The notes under the pieces: model-generated
The model's input: the letters and a program-made list of their open reading frames with translations, nothing else
The model's database searches: none
Told to the model about the DNA's origin: nothing
NCBI RefSeq assembly: GCF_036997615.1
Contig: NZ_JAWLQA010000015.1
Length of the DNA stretch: 64,000 bases
From: Brachyspira sp949287565
GTDB taxonomy: Bacteria; Spirochaetota; Brachyspiria; Brachyspirales; Brachyspiraceae
Reading direction: 5' to 3' (one strand)
Program-made: the position numbers and the translations under genes
Shown: positions 34,773 to 44,118 of the stretch, piece after piece
Position numbering within the stretch: the first letter of the stretch is position 1
Layout of the letters: each line of letters opens with the position of its first letter

Positions 34773-36269
34773 TTAAAGTTTTATATCTTTCAAAAAATCT
34801 TCTAATTTTACGTTTAAGTTTTCGCGTTCTTTTTCTAATGCTGTTATTTCTTTGTTTATGCTTTGCAAGTCAACATGCTCCTCATCTTCAAATGAGTCTA
34901 TATATCTAGGTATATTGAGATTGTATTCATTTTCTTTTATCTCTTCTAGGCTTGCTGATTTAGAGTATTTTTCTATGTCTTTTCTGTCTTTGTAGGCTTT
35001 GACTATTTTTTCTATATCCTCATCGCGTAAACGGTTTTGATTTTTTCCTTTCTCATATTCTACGCTTGCATCTATAAATAGGATGTCTTTTTCTTTTCTG
35101 TTCTTTTTTAATATTAGAATGCAGGCAGGTATTGAAGTGCCGTAAAATAAATTGTTTGGAAGCCCTATAACAGCATCAAGCAAATTTTCATTTATTATTT
35201 TTTCGCGTATTATTCCCTCGCTGGCTCCTCTGAATAATACACCATGAGGCATTACAACAGCAGTGATGCCATTTTCAGACATACTGTTTATCATATGAAG
35301 CACAAAAGCATAATCGCCTTTACTCTTTGGAGGTATGCCGTACTCAAATCTATTGTATGGGTCTTTAACTGCTATTTCCTCTCCCCATTTATCCAAGCTG
35401 AAAGGAGGATTTGCAACTACTATATCAAACTTTTCTAAATTGCCGTTTTTGTTTAAGAATTTAGGTTCTTTTATAGTGTCGCCCCATTCAATCATTCCTT
35501 TATCGCCTATTTCATGCAGATACATGTTCATTCGGCATAAAGAATATGTTTGGCTGTTTTTCTCCTGTCCGTATACAGAGCATTTTTCGCCTTCTAATTC
35601 TTTATATACTTTTACGAGTAAAGAACCGCTGCCGCAAGTAGGGTCATATACTTTAACACCGTCTTTTATATTCAAAGTTACTATTTTAGCTATAAGCATA
35701 GATACTTCGGGAGGGGTGAAGAATTCTCCTCCTTTTTTACCGGCATCGCTTGCAAAGTTTTTTATTAAATACTCATAAGCATCGCCCATAACATCATTGT
35801 TTTCTAATGCACTAGGGCTTAAATCTAATGCAGGATCATTGAAGTCTTCAAGCAGATTTTTTAATATAGAATTTCTTGTTTTTGTGTTGCCGAATTTATT
35901 TGAATCATTAAAATCTATATTATTAAAAATGCCTTCAAATTTACTCTGATTCTGTTTTTCTATTTCTCTTAACGCTGTATTGATTCTTTCACCTATATTA
36001 TTTTCTTCTCTTATAGAATATAGATAGTCAAAGTTAGCAGTTTCGCTTATTTTGTAATCTAGTCTTTCAATCATTCTTGATAAAAGTCCTTCATTGTATT
36101 TATATTTTTCTCTTAATTCTTCAGTTTTCTCTTTCACGAAATCGGATAAATATTTAACAAACAGCATACTCAATATATAATCTTTATAAACAGATGAGTC
36201 TATTGATCCTCTAAAAGTGTCGCATGCCTTCCAAACTATATTTTCAACTACTTCTTTTGTTGTTTTCAT
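34773..36269 (-). CDS. hsdM: Type I restriction-modification methylase subunit
   Basis: A 498-residue adenine-N6 methyltransferase that protects host DNA and forms the core of the restriction complex. The amino-terminal helical domain (YILSMLFVKYLSD, about 31-43) is followed by the SAM-binding motif DPTCGSGS (209-216) and the catalytic NPPF (287-290). The GEFFTPPEV segment just before motif I is typical. AAGGAG precedes the ATG. The gene follows a half-length S gene by 40 bp and precedes the IetA-type ATPase. All motifs are intact, so the methylase is probably active. Confidence 0.95.
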   Translation of the reverse strand: MKTTKEVVENIVWKACDTFRGSIDSSVYKDYILSMLFVKYLSDFVKEKTEELREKYKYNEGLLSRMIERLDYKISETANFDYLYSIREENNIGERINTALREIEKQNQSKFEGIFNNIDFNDSNKFGNTKTRNSILKNLLEDFNDPALDLSPSALENNDVMGDAYEYLIKNFASDAGKKGGEFFTPPEVSMLIAKIVTLNIKDGVKVYDPTCGSGSLLVKVYKELEGEKCSVYGQEKNSQTYSLCRMNMYLHEIGDKGMIEWGDTIKEPKFLNKNGNLEKFDIVVANPPFSLDKWGEEIAVKDPYNRFEYGIPPKSKGDYAFVLHMINSMSENGITAVVMPHGVLFRGASEGIIREKIINENLLDAVIGLPNNLFYGTSIPACILILKKNRKEKDILFIDASVEYEKGKNQNRLRDEDIEKIVKAYKDRKDIEKYSKSASLEEIKENEYNLNIPRYIDSFEDEEHVDLQSINKEITALEKERENLNVKLEDFLKDIKL

Positions 36270-36309
36270 TTTGATTTCTCCTTTTTAAAAAATATGTTTT
36301 ACTAAATGA

Positions 36310-36906
36310 TTAACAGTTTTTTAATATTTTATTCATAGCTTCTTTATAGAATACTTGTTTTAATTCAAATAGTTTTCCATGAATAAAAATATCCCTTTCA
36401 AATAATGAATTTATTTCAATGATTTCTTTTTGTTTATCTATACTAGGCAATTCTATTTCTATTTCTGCTATATCAAGAGTACCTATAGATATTATACCTG
36501 TTCCTCTTGATTCTCTTTTTAGAAATTTCTGAACTTTATTGTTATTTAGATAAATAGCAATAAAATGTGGTAGGCATATATCATAAAATTCTTCTTTTAT
36601 TCTAATGCATGCCATTAATGAACTTATTATACAATTATCAATATTATCTTCTACTATTATGCTATTGAATGGTTCTCTTAATCTTATGATAATATCGTTT
36701 GCTTGTATTAGATCGATATTTTTTTGTTTGATTTGTATAGTATCAATGTTTTTTTGATTTTGAATATACTTTACTGATTTGTTATCGAATGCTTTTAGGT
36801 TAATGAGATTAATGTCATATCCTTTTTCATATTTTTTTGCTGAAGCTCTTGAAACAGAAGCTCCCACTCTAATATTCGCTATATCTTTTAATATTAATTT
36901 TTTCAT
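36310..36906 (-). CDS. Half-length HsdS-like protein (single recognition domain)
   Basis: A 198-residue protein with one target-recognition domain and one helical conserved region. The amino half (MKKLILKDIANIRVGASVSR) and IIISRL-like strands precede a stretch with GTGIISIGTLDIAEIEIELP and then IDKQKEIIEINSLFERDI, the equivalents of the helical dimerisation part of HsdS. Full S subunits have two such halves. Half-length S proteins can act as dimers, as in some type I and type IIB systems. It is the first gene of the run, with AGGAG before the ATG. It could act as an alternative specificity subunit, or be a truncated remnant; the reading frame is intact, favouring the former. Confidence 0.75.
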   Translation of the reverse strand: MKKLILKDIANIRVGASVSRASAKKYEKGYDINLINLKAFDNKSVKYIQNQKNIDTIQIKQKNIDLIQANDIIIRLREPFNSIIVEDNIDNCIISSLMACIRIKEEFYDICLPHFIAIYLNNNKVQKFLKRESRGTGIISIGTLDIAEIEIELPSIDKQKEIIEINSLFERDIFIHGKLFELKQVFYKEAMNKILKNC

Positions 36907-37401
36907 AGTTATTTTCTCCTATGTTTTTATATTATCAGATATATGAGTTTTGCCAATATTTTTTATTAAAAAAATACGCTCTATATTGAAATATGTTATA
37001 AAAAATATACTATATTATTATACAAATCATACATAATTTTTTGCTCTAACTTAAAGTATGTTGATATTTTTTATAATATATCATGGATTATAAAAAATTG
37101 ATATGAATAAAGAAAATAACTCTAAAAAAATAAGCGGACACTTTCATGCCCGCTATTAAGGTAAATTATGAAGAAAAAATTTATAAAATTAGATACAAAT
37201 CAACTTTGTTATATTAATAATATATAAAACTTTTAAAAAAAGTGTAAAAAAAAATATTTTTTTCTTTAATTTTTTTCTAGAAAAAAATTAAAAAAATATA
37301 TAAAATTAAGAAAAAATAACGATTAACTATAAAGTATTATTATATTTTAATAATAAAATTATTAAATTAATTTTGATGTAAATATAAATTGGAGTTTTTA
37401 T
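36907..37401. other. AT-rich divergent intergenic region
   Basis: This separates the leftward defence genes from the rightward chemotaxis receptor and must hold promoters for both, but I cannot single them out in such AT-rich DNA. The only small frame with a plausible ribosome-binding site is a 19-codon one at 37168-37227 (MKKKFIKLDTNQLCYINNI), which is too short to support as a gene. Confidence 0.5.
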
Positions 37402-39246
37402 ATGAAAAGGATACATAGTTTATCTTTCAAAGTGCCTGCAATAATATCGATAACATCCATATTAATAATATTTATTATATTAAGTATAGCTGTAACTTTT
37501 GCAAATAAAGGTATAAGCAAAAGTAGATTTGAAGGTTTTGCCAATACAGCACAGTCATATGCCAAATTGTTTGATGCTATATTGATAGATCAGGTTTCTT
37601 TAGCTAAAACATATTCAGTTGCTCCAGCGATTATGAATTCACTTTTAAATAGAAATGAACAGACAGAAGCTGATGCTTTACAAGCTTTAGCTTTATTTAA
37701 TGGAGCTAATGAATATTCTATTAATATAGCCGTAATAGATTTAAACGGTGATATTATAGCAGATGCTTTAGGGAATTCTATAGGTAATAATATCGCTTAT
37801 ACAAGACCGAACTTTTGGAATATATTAGAAAATAATAATTTTGAATATACATTTGATGAGGAAATAATAGATTCAATAGATACTGGAAATAAATCATTGA
37901 TATTAGGCGGTGCTATAAAGAGTTTAGATGGAAATTTGTTAGGGGCGATACTTGTTGTAATAGATTGGAAACTTATACATGATAATTATTTTTCAGATAT
38001 AGCTTTAGGAGAAACAGGAAGAATATTGGCTATAGATTCTAATTTGATTGATATAATGGATAATATTTATGAGCAAATAGGTTCTAGTGTAGTTCAGGAC
38101 TATAAAACAGTATTTGATAATAATTTGACACAGGGTACTTTATCATATGTTTATATGGATAAAAAGAGAACAGGTTCCTATTGCAGAATGAAGTCAATGA
38201 ATTGGATAATTGCTATGACTATGTTTGACAGTGAAATATATGCTACAAACAGGGAATTAATTTTAATAAGTTCTTTGGTAGGTTTAATTGCTATTTTATT
38301 ATTATCTGTATTTGTTGCTTTATTTATAAAGAGAATAATGACTCATATAAATAGTATTATAAAAGAGGCTAAGGAAATAGAAACAGGAAATTTGACTTAT
38401 GTTTCAAATGAACATAAAAGAAATGATGAGCTTGGAATATTGTTTGAATCTTTCAGCGGAATGCGTAAAAAACTTACAGAGATAATATCTCAGGTTAATG
38501 ATTCTTCTATAAAAATAACTACAGCAGCTCAGGAATTAGCAAATGGTAATTCTGATTTATCTAGAAGAACAGAGGCTCAGGCTGCAAGTCTTGAGGAAAC
38601 TGCTAGTTCTATGGAGGAGATGGCTTCTACAATTAAATCTTCTACTTCTCATTCTATAGAAGGTAATAATATGATGAAAGAGTCTATGAGTTCAATTAAA
38701 GATGCAGGAGCTATAATTTTAGAAACAACTAAAAGTATAGAAGAGGTTAATGAGGATAGTGAAAAAATAAAAAATATAACAAAAGTTATAGAGGATATTG
38801 CTTTCCAAACTAATATATTAGCTCTTAATGCTGCGGTTGAGGCTGCTCGTGCTGGAGAGCAGGGTAAAGGATTTGCTGTTGTAGCAAGCGAGGTTAGAAA
38901 TTTAGCTCAGAACTCTCAATCTTCAGCTAAAGACATTACATCTTTAATTAATGTTATATATGAAAAGATTAGCAGATCGGTAGAGAAAGCAAAAGAGTCT
39001 GAGAAGATATTTGAGGATTTGGAGAAGAAAATAGAAGAAACTTCTAATATAATGAGAGATATAAGCGAAACAGCTATAGAACAGCAGTCAGGAGTTGATC
39101 AGGTAAATATAGCAGTTTCTCAAATGGACAGTGTAACTCAGCAGAATGCTGGATTAGTAGAACAATCAGCTTCAGCAGCAGCTTCTTTGTTAAATGAAGC
39201 TAGAGAGCTAGAAGAAGCTATGCGATTCTTTAAGCTAGATAAATAA
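37402..39246 (+). CDS. Methyl-accepting chemotaxis protein
   Basis: A 614-residue chemoreceptor. It has membrane segment one (about residues 10-33), a Cache-like sensor (about 35-285), membrane segment two (about 291-313), a HAMP region to about 370 and a signalling hairpin with the conserved tip EDIAFQTNILALNAAVEAAR then AGEQGKGFAVVASEVRNLAQ. The signalling half is very close to the receptor at 14288-16129, while the sensor is different, so it likely detects another ligand. GGAG precedes the ATG. It stands alone next to the defence island, and its stop codon is followed immediately by a GCTAGCGATAA hairpin. Confidence 0.93.
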   Translation: MKRIHSLSFKVPAIISITSILIIFIILSIAVTFANKGISKSRFEGFANTAQSYAKLFDAILIDQVSLAKTYSVAPAIMNSLLNRNEQTEADALQALALFNGANEYSINIAVIDLNGDIIADALGNSIGNNIAYTRPNFWNILENNNFEYTFDEEIIDSIDTGNKSLILGGAIKSLDGNLLGAILVVIDWKLIHDNYFSDIALGETGRILAIDSNLIDIMDNIYEQIGSSVVQDYKTVFDNNLTQGTLSYVYMDKKRTGSYCRMKSMNWIIAMTMFDSEIYATNRELILISSLVGLIAILLLSVFVALFIKRIMTHINSIIKEAKEIETGNLTYVSNEHKRNDELGILFESFSGMRKKLTEIISQVNDSSIKITTAAQELANGNSDLSRRTEAQAASLEETASSMEEMASTIKSSTSHSIEGNNMMKESMSSIKDAGAIILETTKSIEEVNEDSEKIKNITKVIEDIAFQTNILALNAAVEAARAGEQGKGFAVVASEVRNLAQNSQSSAKDITSLINVIYEKISRSVEKAKESEKIFEDLEKKIEETSNIMRDISETAIEQQSGVDQVNIAVSQMDSVTQQNAGLVEQSASAAASLLNEARELEEAMRFFKLDK

Positions 39247-39353
39247 TAATTTCTCATTATTGCTAGCGATAAACTCGCTAAAATATAGCTGACAACTAAA
39301 GTTATCAGCTGCTCGTTTATCGCTTTAAAACATTAGAATTAAAATATAAAAGC
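39245..39353. repeat. GCTAGCGATAA hairpin repeat, copy 1
   Basis: The outer arms AGCGATAAAC and GTTTATCGCT (10 bp) enclose an inner AGCTGACAACT/AGTTATCAGCT stem. It starts at the stop codon of the chemotaxis receptor and recurs at 39488-39596 with about three mismatches. Confidence 0.85.
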
Positions 39354-39487
39354 GAGTCGTAGCCAGCTAGTGAGTTTACTCACTAGCTTATTGTAGGCGG
39401 CACCAAAGGTGGACTTCGTCACGAGCATAACAATAATAGAAAATAACTATAATTCAAGAAATATATATTTATTATTTCAAGAAAAAG
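39354..39487. other. Spacer with GC-rich fragment of element core
   Basis: It contains AGCTAGTGAGTTTACTCACTAGCT (a perfect short palindrome, 39363-39389 region) and GGCGGCACCAAAGGTGGACTTCGTC, a fragment similar to the core of the 335-bp elements, followed by GAGCATAACAATAATA. The end (AATTCAAGAAATATATATTT) has no recognised role. Confidence 0.5.
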
Positions 39488-39596
39488 AATAATTTCTTAT
39501 TATTGCTAGCGATAAACTCGCTAAAATATAGCTGACAACTAAAGTTATCAGCTGCTCGTTTATCGCTTTAAAACATTAGAATTTAAATATAAAAGC
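39488..39596. repeat. GCTAGCGATAA hairpin repeat, copy 2
   Basis: Second copy, 243 bp after the first. Beyond it, 39597-39813 contains a GC-rich patch with ACCTTTACAGGTGGG and GAGCATAACAATAATAA, then plain AT-rich DNA leading to the 310-bp element. Confidence 0.85.
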
Positions 39597-39813
39597 AGGA
39601 GAAGCCCTTCCCACAGGGACACAGGCGTGTAACTTAATTTATTAAGTTAAGCCTTTAGGCGAACCAAGTAGGCACCTTTACAGGTGGGCGAGCATAACAA
39701 TAATAATAAATTTGAAGTTTTTATAAAAAATTGTTGGCGCCTGATAATTTGTTATTTGTGGATTTTTTATAATAAAACCTGAGCTTTATAATATTAAAGC
39801 TAAATTTTCATTC

Positions 39814-40122
39814 CCCGCCCTATATTCTTGTTGATTTACTTTTGAATTCTAATTTTTTCTTTCCTAATTGCTTATATAGAATTTATAGCTCCCACCCTAG
39901 ATATTTTTTAATTTATTACTTCTACGCCGCACGTAGAATAAAATTAAAAATATGAGTGAATTAATTATAACATTTAAATTATATTTTAAATTTGGTTAAC
40001 CGTGCGTTAAATAAATTTTTAAACCTAATCACAGTTTGGGCGGGTGCTTTATTTTCTTAATAGACTTTAAATATAAGAAAATTTAAAATTGTAGATTATA
40101 GCAATAAAGAATAAAGGGCGGG
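39814..40122. mobile_element. 310-bp long inverted-repeat element (CCCGCCC family), full copy
   Basis: The element starts CCCGCCCTATATT and ends ATAAAGGGCGGG. Internal pairs include TAGCTCCCACCC with GGGCGGGTGCT and GCCGCACG with CGTGCGTT, in the same order as the copy at 7377-7686. It is non-coding and lies 40 bp past the 3' end of the peptidase gene at 40163. Confidence 0.78.
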
Positions 40123-40162
40123 GTATGTGAATAAAATTTTAAAATATAATTGTTTTTATATT

Positions 40163-41401
40163 TTATTCAAGCCCATATATTTTTAAGAATTCGCTTAGTA
40201 TAGTATGCATGATTATTCTTTTTTTATCATAATCCAAATTTCTTGTAAGCTCTATTCCAAAAGATTCTATATTCTTTTTAGCAGCATAATAAGTAATAGT
40301 AGTAGGCATAGGATAATACATCTGTCTGAATTTAAATTTCATAGGCTCTATTCTTGAGTTTATATTATCCAACACTTTTACAACTTTATCATCTAATTTT
40401 CTAGTATCATATATTATTGAATCACCAAAGAATTCTTTGAATCCATTTCCTTCATGAAGTGTAAGCACAACATCTATATCATATTCATCAAGCATATCCA
40501 TATATTCTTTAGCCAATTTATCAGTATCAGTTCTGCTTATACTTTTATCAAAGAATCTATTATTGATATCCTGTCCTTCTATGGCTCTAGTATTTTTTCT
40601 GTATGCTTCAGGTACAGCAACAGGCACTATAGTAAGACTTCCTTTTTTTATAGGCATAGTTATTCTTTCCATAGCAACATCAGTACCAACTCTCTCACTT
40701 CCATGAGGCACTATTAAAAATATATTAGGTCCTTTTTCTGGGTGAACTACTCTGTATATAGTGTTTTCATTCTTTGTGCCTTCCATTATTTTAAAATTAT
40801 ATCTGTCTATATCTTCATTTAAATGGCTTGCTACTTCGCTTTCTAATTGTCTTGATACGTTTTCAATTAAAGATTTTTCATTTTCTGTGGTTCTATAAGG
40901 TCCATTAAGCATTGGTATTATAGATGTTTTATGATTAGGCTCTAAAAAATAACTTACTCCTAAAGATGCTTCAGGTGTTATTTTTACAGCATTATTATAT
41001 GTTATAACAGATACTTCATCATCATAAGATACAACTGCAAAAGATTTTCCTTTGAAATTATATCCTTTACCATCTTTTGTTAAAGTCATTTGAATATCAT
41101 CATTATGTTTGCTTTTTATATAAATATATCCTGAATCCAAAGTGAATTTATTATTTTCATAAGTAAGTTTTGATCTAGGCATAAGTATTATTGATTTTTC
41201 GCCATTATCTATTACTAAATACGACTCCTCTTTTGTAGATATAGAGAAATAATCATCTGGGAAACTGTTTTTTATATCCGTATTGGCATGCTCTTCATTT
41301 ACAATTACAGAGGCTTCTCCCTGTCTGGATATAACTTTAAAACTATTAGGTAATAATACAGAACTAATTATTATAGAAAATATTATTATATATTTATTCA
41401 T
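40163..41401 (-). CDS. FecR-like plus M14-type peptidase/amidohydrolase
   Basis: A 412-residue exported protein. I chose the ATG at 41401 over an in-frame TTG three codons upstream; neither has a strong ribosome-binding site. After a signal sequence or anchor (about residues 1-20) comes a FecR-like beta domain (about 45-120, ISTKEESYLVIDNG and LMPRSKLTYENN). The carboxy half is an M14-like succinylglutamate desuccinylase/aspartoacylase-type fold: PHGSE (zinc His233, Glu236), GQDINNRFF (the Asn-Arg substrate motif), LTLHEG (zinc His316) and FGIELTR (catalytic Glu384). Such envelope M14 enzymes cleave amide bonds, possibly in peptidoglycan peptides. The fusion with a FecR-like domain is uncommon. 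Confidence 0.7.
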   Translation of the reverse strand: MNKYIIIFSIIISSVLLPNSFKVISRQGEASVIVNEEHANTDIKNSFPDDYFSISTKEESYLVIDNGEKSIILMPRSKLTYENNKFTLDSGYIYIKSKHNDDIQMTLTKDGKGYNFKGKSFAVVSYDDEVSVITYNNAVKITPEASLGVSYFLEPNHKTSIIPMLNGPYRTTENEKSLIENVSRQLESEVASHLNEDIDRYNFKIMEGTKNENTIYRVVHPEKGPNIFLIVPHGSERVGTDVAMERITMPIKKGSLTIVPVAVPEAYRKNTRAIEGQDINNRFFDKSISRTDTDKLAKEYMDMLDEYDIDVVLTLHEGNGFKEFFGDSIIYDTRKLDDKVVKVLDNINSRIEPMKFKFRQMYYPMPTTITYYAAKKNIESFGIELTRNLDYDKKRIIMHTILSEFLKIYGLE

Positions 41402-41454
41402 TATAAACAACCATTAAATAAAAATACCGTTTTAATTGTCGTTTAAAAATAAAA

Positions 41455-41485
41455 ATGCTTTAAATAAAAAAATTATTTAAAGCAT
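41455..41485 (-). terminator. Terminator of the lipoprotein gene at 41517
   Basis: A 13-bp perfect stem, ATGCTTTAAATAA with TTATTTAAAGCAT, is followed on the minus strand by TTTTTATTTTT. It starts 31 bp past the stop codon. Confidence 0.82.
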
Positions 41486-41516
41486 CTATATAAATTTATG
41501 GTATCAAAATAACGAA

Positions 41517-42392
41517 TTAGTTTTCTTTTGCATACAATATATTTCCCAAAGAGTATATAGTTTCTTTTTTATTATATTTTGCTGAAATTGGTACTCCGTC
41601 ATCTCTTAATTGTATATCAAGATAATAATTGTAATCAATATATTCAAAATATACACTAGGTAATATACTTGAATTGTTAGCATTATATGTATTTATTGAT
41701 ACACCAGGATATAAAAGTCCAAGCATTATACTATATCCGTAAAAACCATCTCCTTTGGATAATTCAAAGAATTTTGAAGGTATTTTCACTTTTTGAACAT
41801 CATTCTCATAATATGTTACAAAATCTCCTTGTATATCTACAGTTCTTTTTAATCCATTATCAATTCTGCTTCTTTTTCCCCAGTATCCTTTATCTATTCC
41901 TTCTCTAGGTCCTGGAGCTTTATCAATCATGCCAACTATTATATCTGAAGTTTTTCTATTTTTTATATATATATATCCTACAGTTTCATACTCATCAGTA
42001 GGAAATTGAATCTCTCCAACCCAATCTGCAGAACTTACTATATATCCGAAGTATCTGTCATAGTATTTATTTTTATTTTCTTCTTTTATACTGTAAATAG
42101 TATCTTTATCAAAATTAACCTTATCAGTTTTATTTGATATTACTAAACCGCTAATTCCGCCATCTGATATAACAACATCAACTGAATCATTTCCTGTGCT
42201 GTCAGCATTAAAAAATTTCCAAGTAGTATTATATTTAGCATCTAATCCTTTAACTGTATATTCGCTTATAGCTTCTGTTGTAGGATTGCTGTAAGATGTG
42301 GGATTTGTTACGTTATTAGAATTTTTTCCGCAGCTTATAAAGAATAGGAATAATGAAAGTGTAAAGATGTAGTATATTGTTTTTTTTATCAT
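41517..42392 (-). CDS. Hypothetical lipoprotein
   Basis: A 291-residue protein with a type II signal peptide: two lysines, a hydrophobic stretch and the lipobox FFISC (Cys21), then a Ser/Asn/Thr-rich linker. The rest is beta-rich with repeated short segments (VGYIYIKNRKTSDIIVGMI and similar). I do not recognise the domain. It is anchored to a membrane and probably faces the periplasm or surface. It is monocistronic with a strong terminator. No neighbour suggests a function. Confidence 0.75.
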   Translation of the reverse strand: MIKKTIYYIFTLSLFLFFISCGKNSNNVTNPTSYSNPTTEAISEYTVKGLDAKYNTTWKFFNADSTGNDSVDVVISDGGISGLVISNKTDKVNFDKDTIYSIKEENKNKYYDRYFGYIVSSADWVGEIQFPTDEYETVGYIYIKNRKTSDIIVGMIDKAPGPREGIDKGYWGKRSRIDNGLKRTVDIQGDFVTYYENDVQKVKIPSKFFELSKGDGFYGYSIMLGLLYPGVSINTYNANNSSILPSVYFEYIDYNYYLDIQLRDDGVPISAKYNKKETIYSLGNILYAKEN

Positions 42393-42550
42393 AGTATATC
42401 CTTTATTTTTATTATTATTTACCTTGTAAATTGTTTTTACATAATAATATTTACTAAATAGTAATATGCTAATAAATATAATAAAATTATGAATTTATTT
42501 GTTGTTTTTTTGGGTTATTTTTTTAAAAAAATTATGCTTATAAAATAAAA

Positions 42551-42578
42551 GGCTTGAATCTAATTAAAGACTCAAGCC
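42551..42578 (-). terminator. Terminator of the PepSY-like gene
   Basis: On the minus strand GGCTTGAGTC pairs with GATTCAAGCC (one mismatch), with an 8-base loop and a TTTTATTTT run. It starts 47 bp past the stop codon. Confidence 0.82.
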
Positions 42579-42624
42579 CTAATATATATTTAATTACTTT
42601 AAAGAGATACAAAATATTTAAAAG

Positions 42625-43005
42625 TTATGCCATTATTAATTGTCCATTATTTTTTATGCATATTTCTAAAGAGTTAGTTAATTTTACTTTGTAGAACTCT
42701 ATTCTTTTGCTGATTTCAAATACATAAACATTATTGTATTTTTTCATTATATTTTTAATTTTGCTAGCTATATTCTTTGGAAGTATATTTTCAGATAGTT
42801 TATCGTCGCTGCTTATATAGTTCCAAGCACCATTTTTGTCAAAGTTGATATAAGTTCCGTTACTTAATTTGATTTCATACTGATCCTTTACTTTATCAAT
42901 ATAAACGATTTTAGCTTTGCTGTAATTAGAAGCTATAAATCTTCTGATATTTTCAGGAAGTTGGCTAGGTGTAATTTTAATAAAAAGGTTTAAGCTGTTA
43001 GTCAT
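42625..43005 (-). CDS. PepSY-like (DUF2874) protein
   Basis: A 126-residue protein made of two similar PepSY-like halves: PENIRRFIASNYSKAKIVYI, then KDQYEIKLSNGTYINFDKNG, and a second IASKIKNIMKKYNNVYVFEI, then FYKVKLTNSLEICIKNNGQL. The family is often periplasmic and was once called beta-lactamase-inhibitor-like. No signal peptide is obvious here (MTNSLNLFIKITPSQLP), so this copy may be cytoplasmic. The role is unknown. Confidence 0.72.
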   Translation of the reverse strand: MTNSLNLFIKITPSQLPENIRRFIASNYSKAKIVYIDKVKDQYEIKLSNGTYINFDKNGAWNYISSDDKLSENILPKNIASKIKNIMKKYNNVYVFEISKRIEFYKVKLTNSLEICIKNNGQLIMA

Positions 43006-43330
43006 ATTGTATCTCCTTACAGTTAGTATTTGTAAATTCTCTTTACGTTTATAATTATAGCAGAATGTAAAAATTAAGCAATATTTATTTACAAATAATT
43101 TACAATAAATTTACAAAACCAAACTAAAACTAGATAATGATAATACATATTGTACATAAATAACGGGTAGTAATAGAATTAATGTAAAGTATATTTACAA
43201 ATAATGTAGAATTGGCTGTAAATATGATATTTTAATATGAAAATTAGAAAGAAATTGGAAATTCTGTTTAAAAATTATAATTTTAGAATAAATATATTAA
43301 CTTTTCTAGTTAAAAACTTTATTTACATAC

Positions 43331-43530
43331 CCCGCCCTTTATTCTTCAAGGCATTACTATGAAATTTTTACTTTATTTTGTTTTTTATGCTATTAGAAAT
43401 TTTAGCTCCCACCCAAGCTTTATTTAATTTTAAAAATCTATTTAACGCACGATTAACTTAACTTCATTTATGATTTTTATTGATAATTTAGAATCGTATT
43501 ATATTTGTAAATTTATTCAGCGTGCGGTAC
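43331..43530. repeat. Truncated CCCGCCC-family inverted-repeat element
   Basis: CCCGCCCTTTATTCTT, then TTAGCTCCCACCCAAGC and AACGCACG, then GCGTGCGGTAC match the left half and centre of the 310-bp elements. The right half is absent. It lies close to the 3' end of the DUF4234 gene. The 43006-43330 stretch before it is AT-rich with nothing recognised. Confidence 0.65.
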
Positions 43531-43556
43531 AGATGTTATAAAATAAGTAAATATTT

Positions 43557-43949
43557 TTATTGTATACTACTCTCTGAATCATTATCTGAATATTTAGTGA
43601 AAATAATATTAAGTTTAGATTGAAGAGCTATAATAGAATAAATATATCCAAACGGTATAAATAGAAGTATAGCCAAAACGGCGGCACTTTCACCATAACT
43701 GTCTAGTTCTGCTTTTTTGCTCATATCATTAAAAACTATTGTTCCATATTTATAAAACCAATATACAGTGAATAATCCGCATGTTATTATTGATAAAACA
43801 AGAGCCAATGTTGGATTAATATATTCTTGTTCCATATAATTATTAACATCATTTGTTGTAGCATAAATCCAATAAATAAGATATATACCGCATGTTACTA
43901 TTGATAAAATTGCTATAGTTAATAATGATTTAGCTTGAAAATTATTCAT
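43557..43949 (-). CDS. DUF4234 membrane protein
   Basis: A 130-residue membrane protein with three or four hydrophobic segments and the repeated DUF4234 signature TCGIYLIYWIYATTNDVN and TCGLFTVYWFYKYG. The repeated T-C-G, W-x-Y layout is the hallmark. The family has no established function. It lies between a truncated repeat element and the divergent penicillin-binding protein gene. Confidence 0.8.
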   Translation of the reverse strand: MNNFQAKSLLTIAILSIVTCGIYLIYWIYATTNDVNNYMEQEYINPTLALVLSIITCGLFTVYWFYKYGTIVFNDMSKKAELDSYGESAAVLAILLFIPFGYIYSIIALQSKLNIIFTKYSDNDSESSIQ

Positions 43950-44055
43950 AAATATATTCGCTTATAAAATATTTTTATTTAGTTTAATATATAAAAATGT
44001 ATAAGTCAATTATAATTTTTATTATTAATAATGAAAAATTCTAAATAAATTCCGC

Positions 44056-44084
44056 TTGCAATGTTATATATATTATAGTATCAT
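44056..44084 (+). promoter_or_regulatory. Candidate promoter for the penicillin-binding protein gene
   Basis: TTGCAA and TATCAT are spaced by 17 bases, 34 bp before the ATG. It could be a chance match in AT-rich DNA; an alternative TATAAT lies a little further downstream. Confidence 0.4.
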
Positions 44085-44118
44085 ATAGTATAATATAATT
44101 ATGTTAATATGGTGATAA

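Noticed and set aside
37168..37227. 19-codon ORF with a plausible ribosome-binding site before the chemotaxis receptor
   Set aside because: Too short to support without conservation; AT-rich DNA gives such frames by chance.
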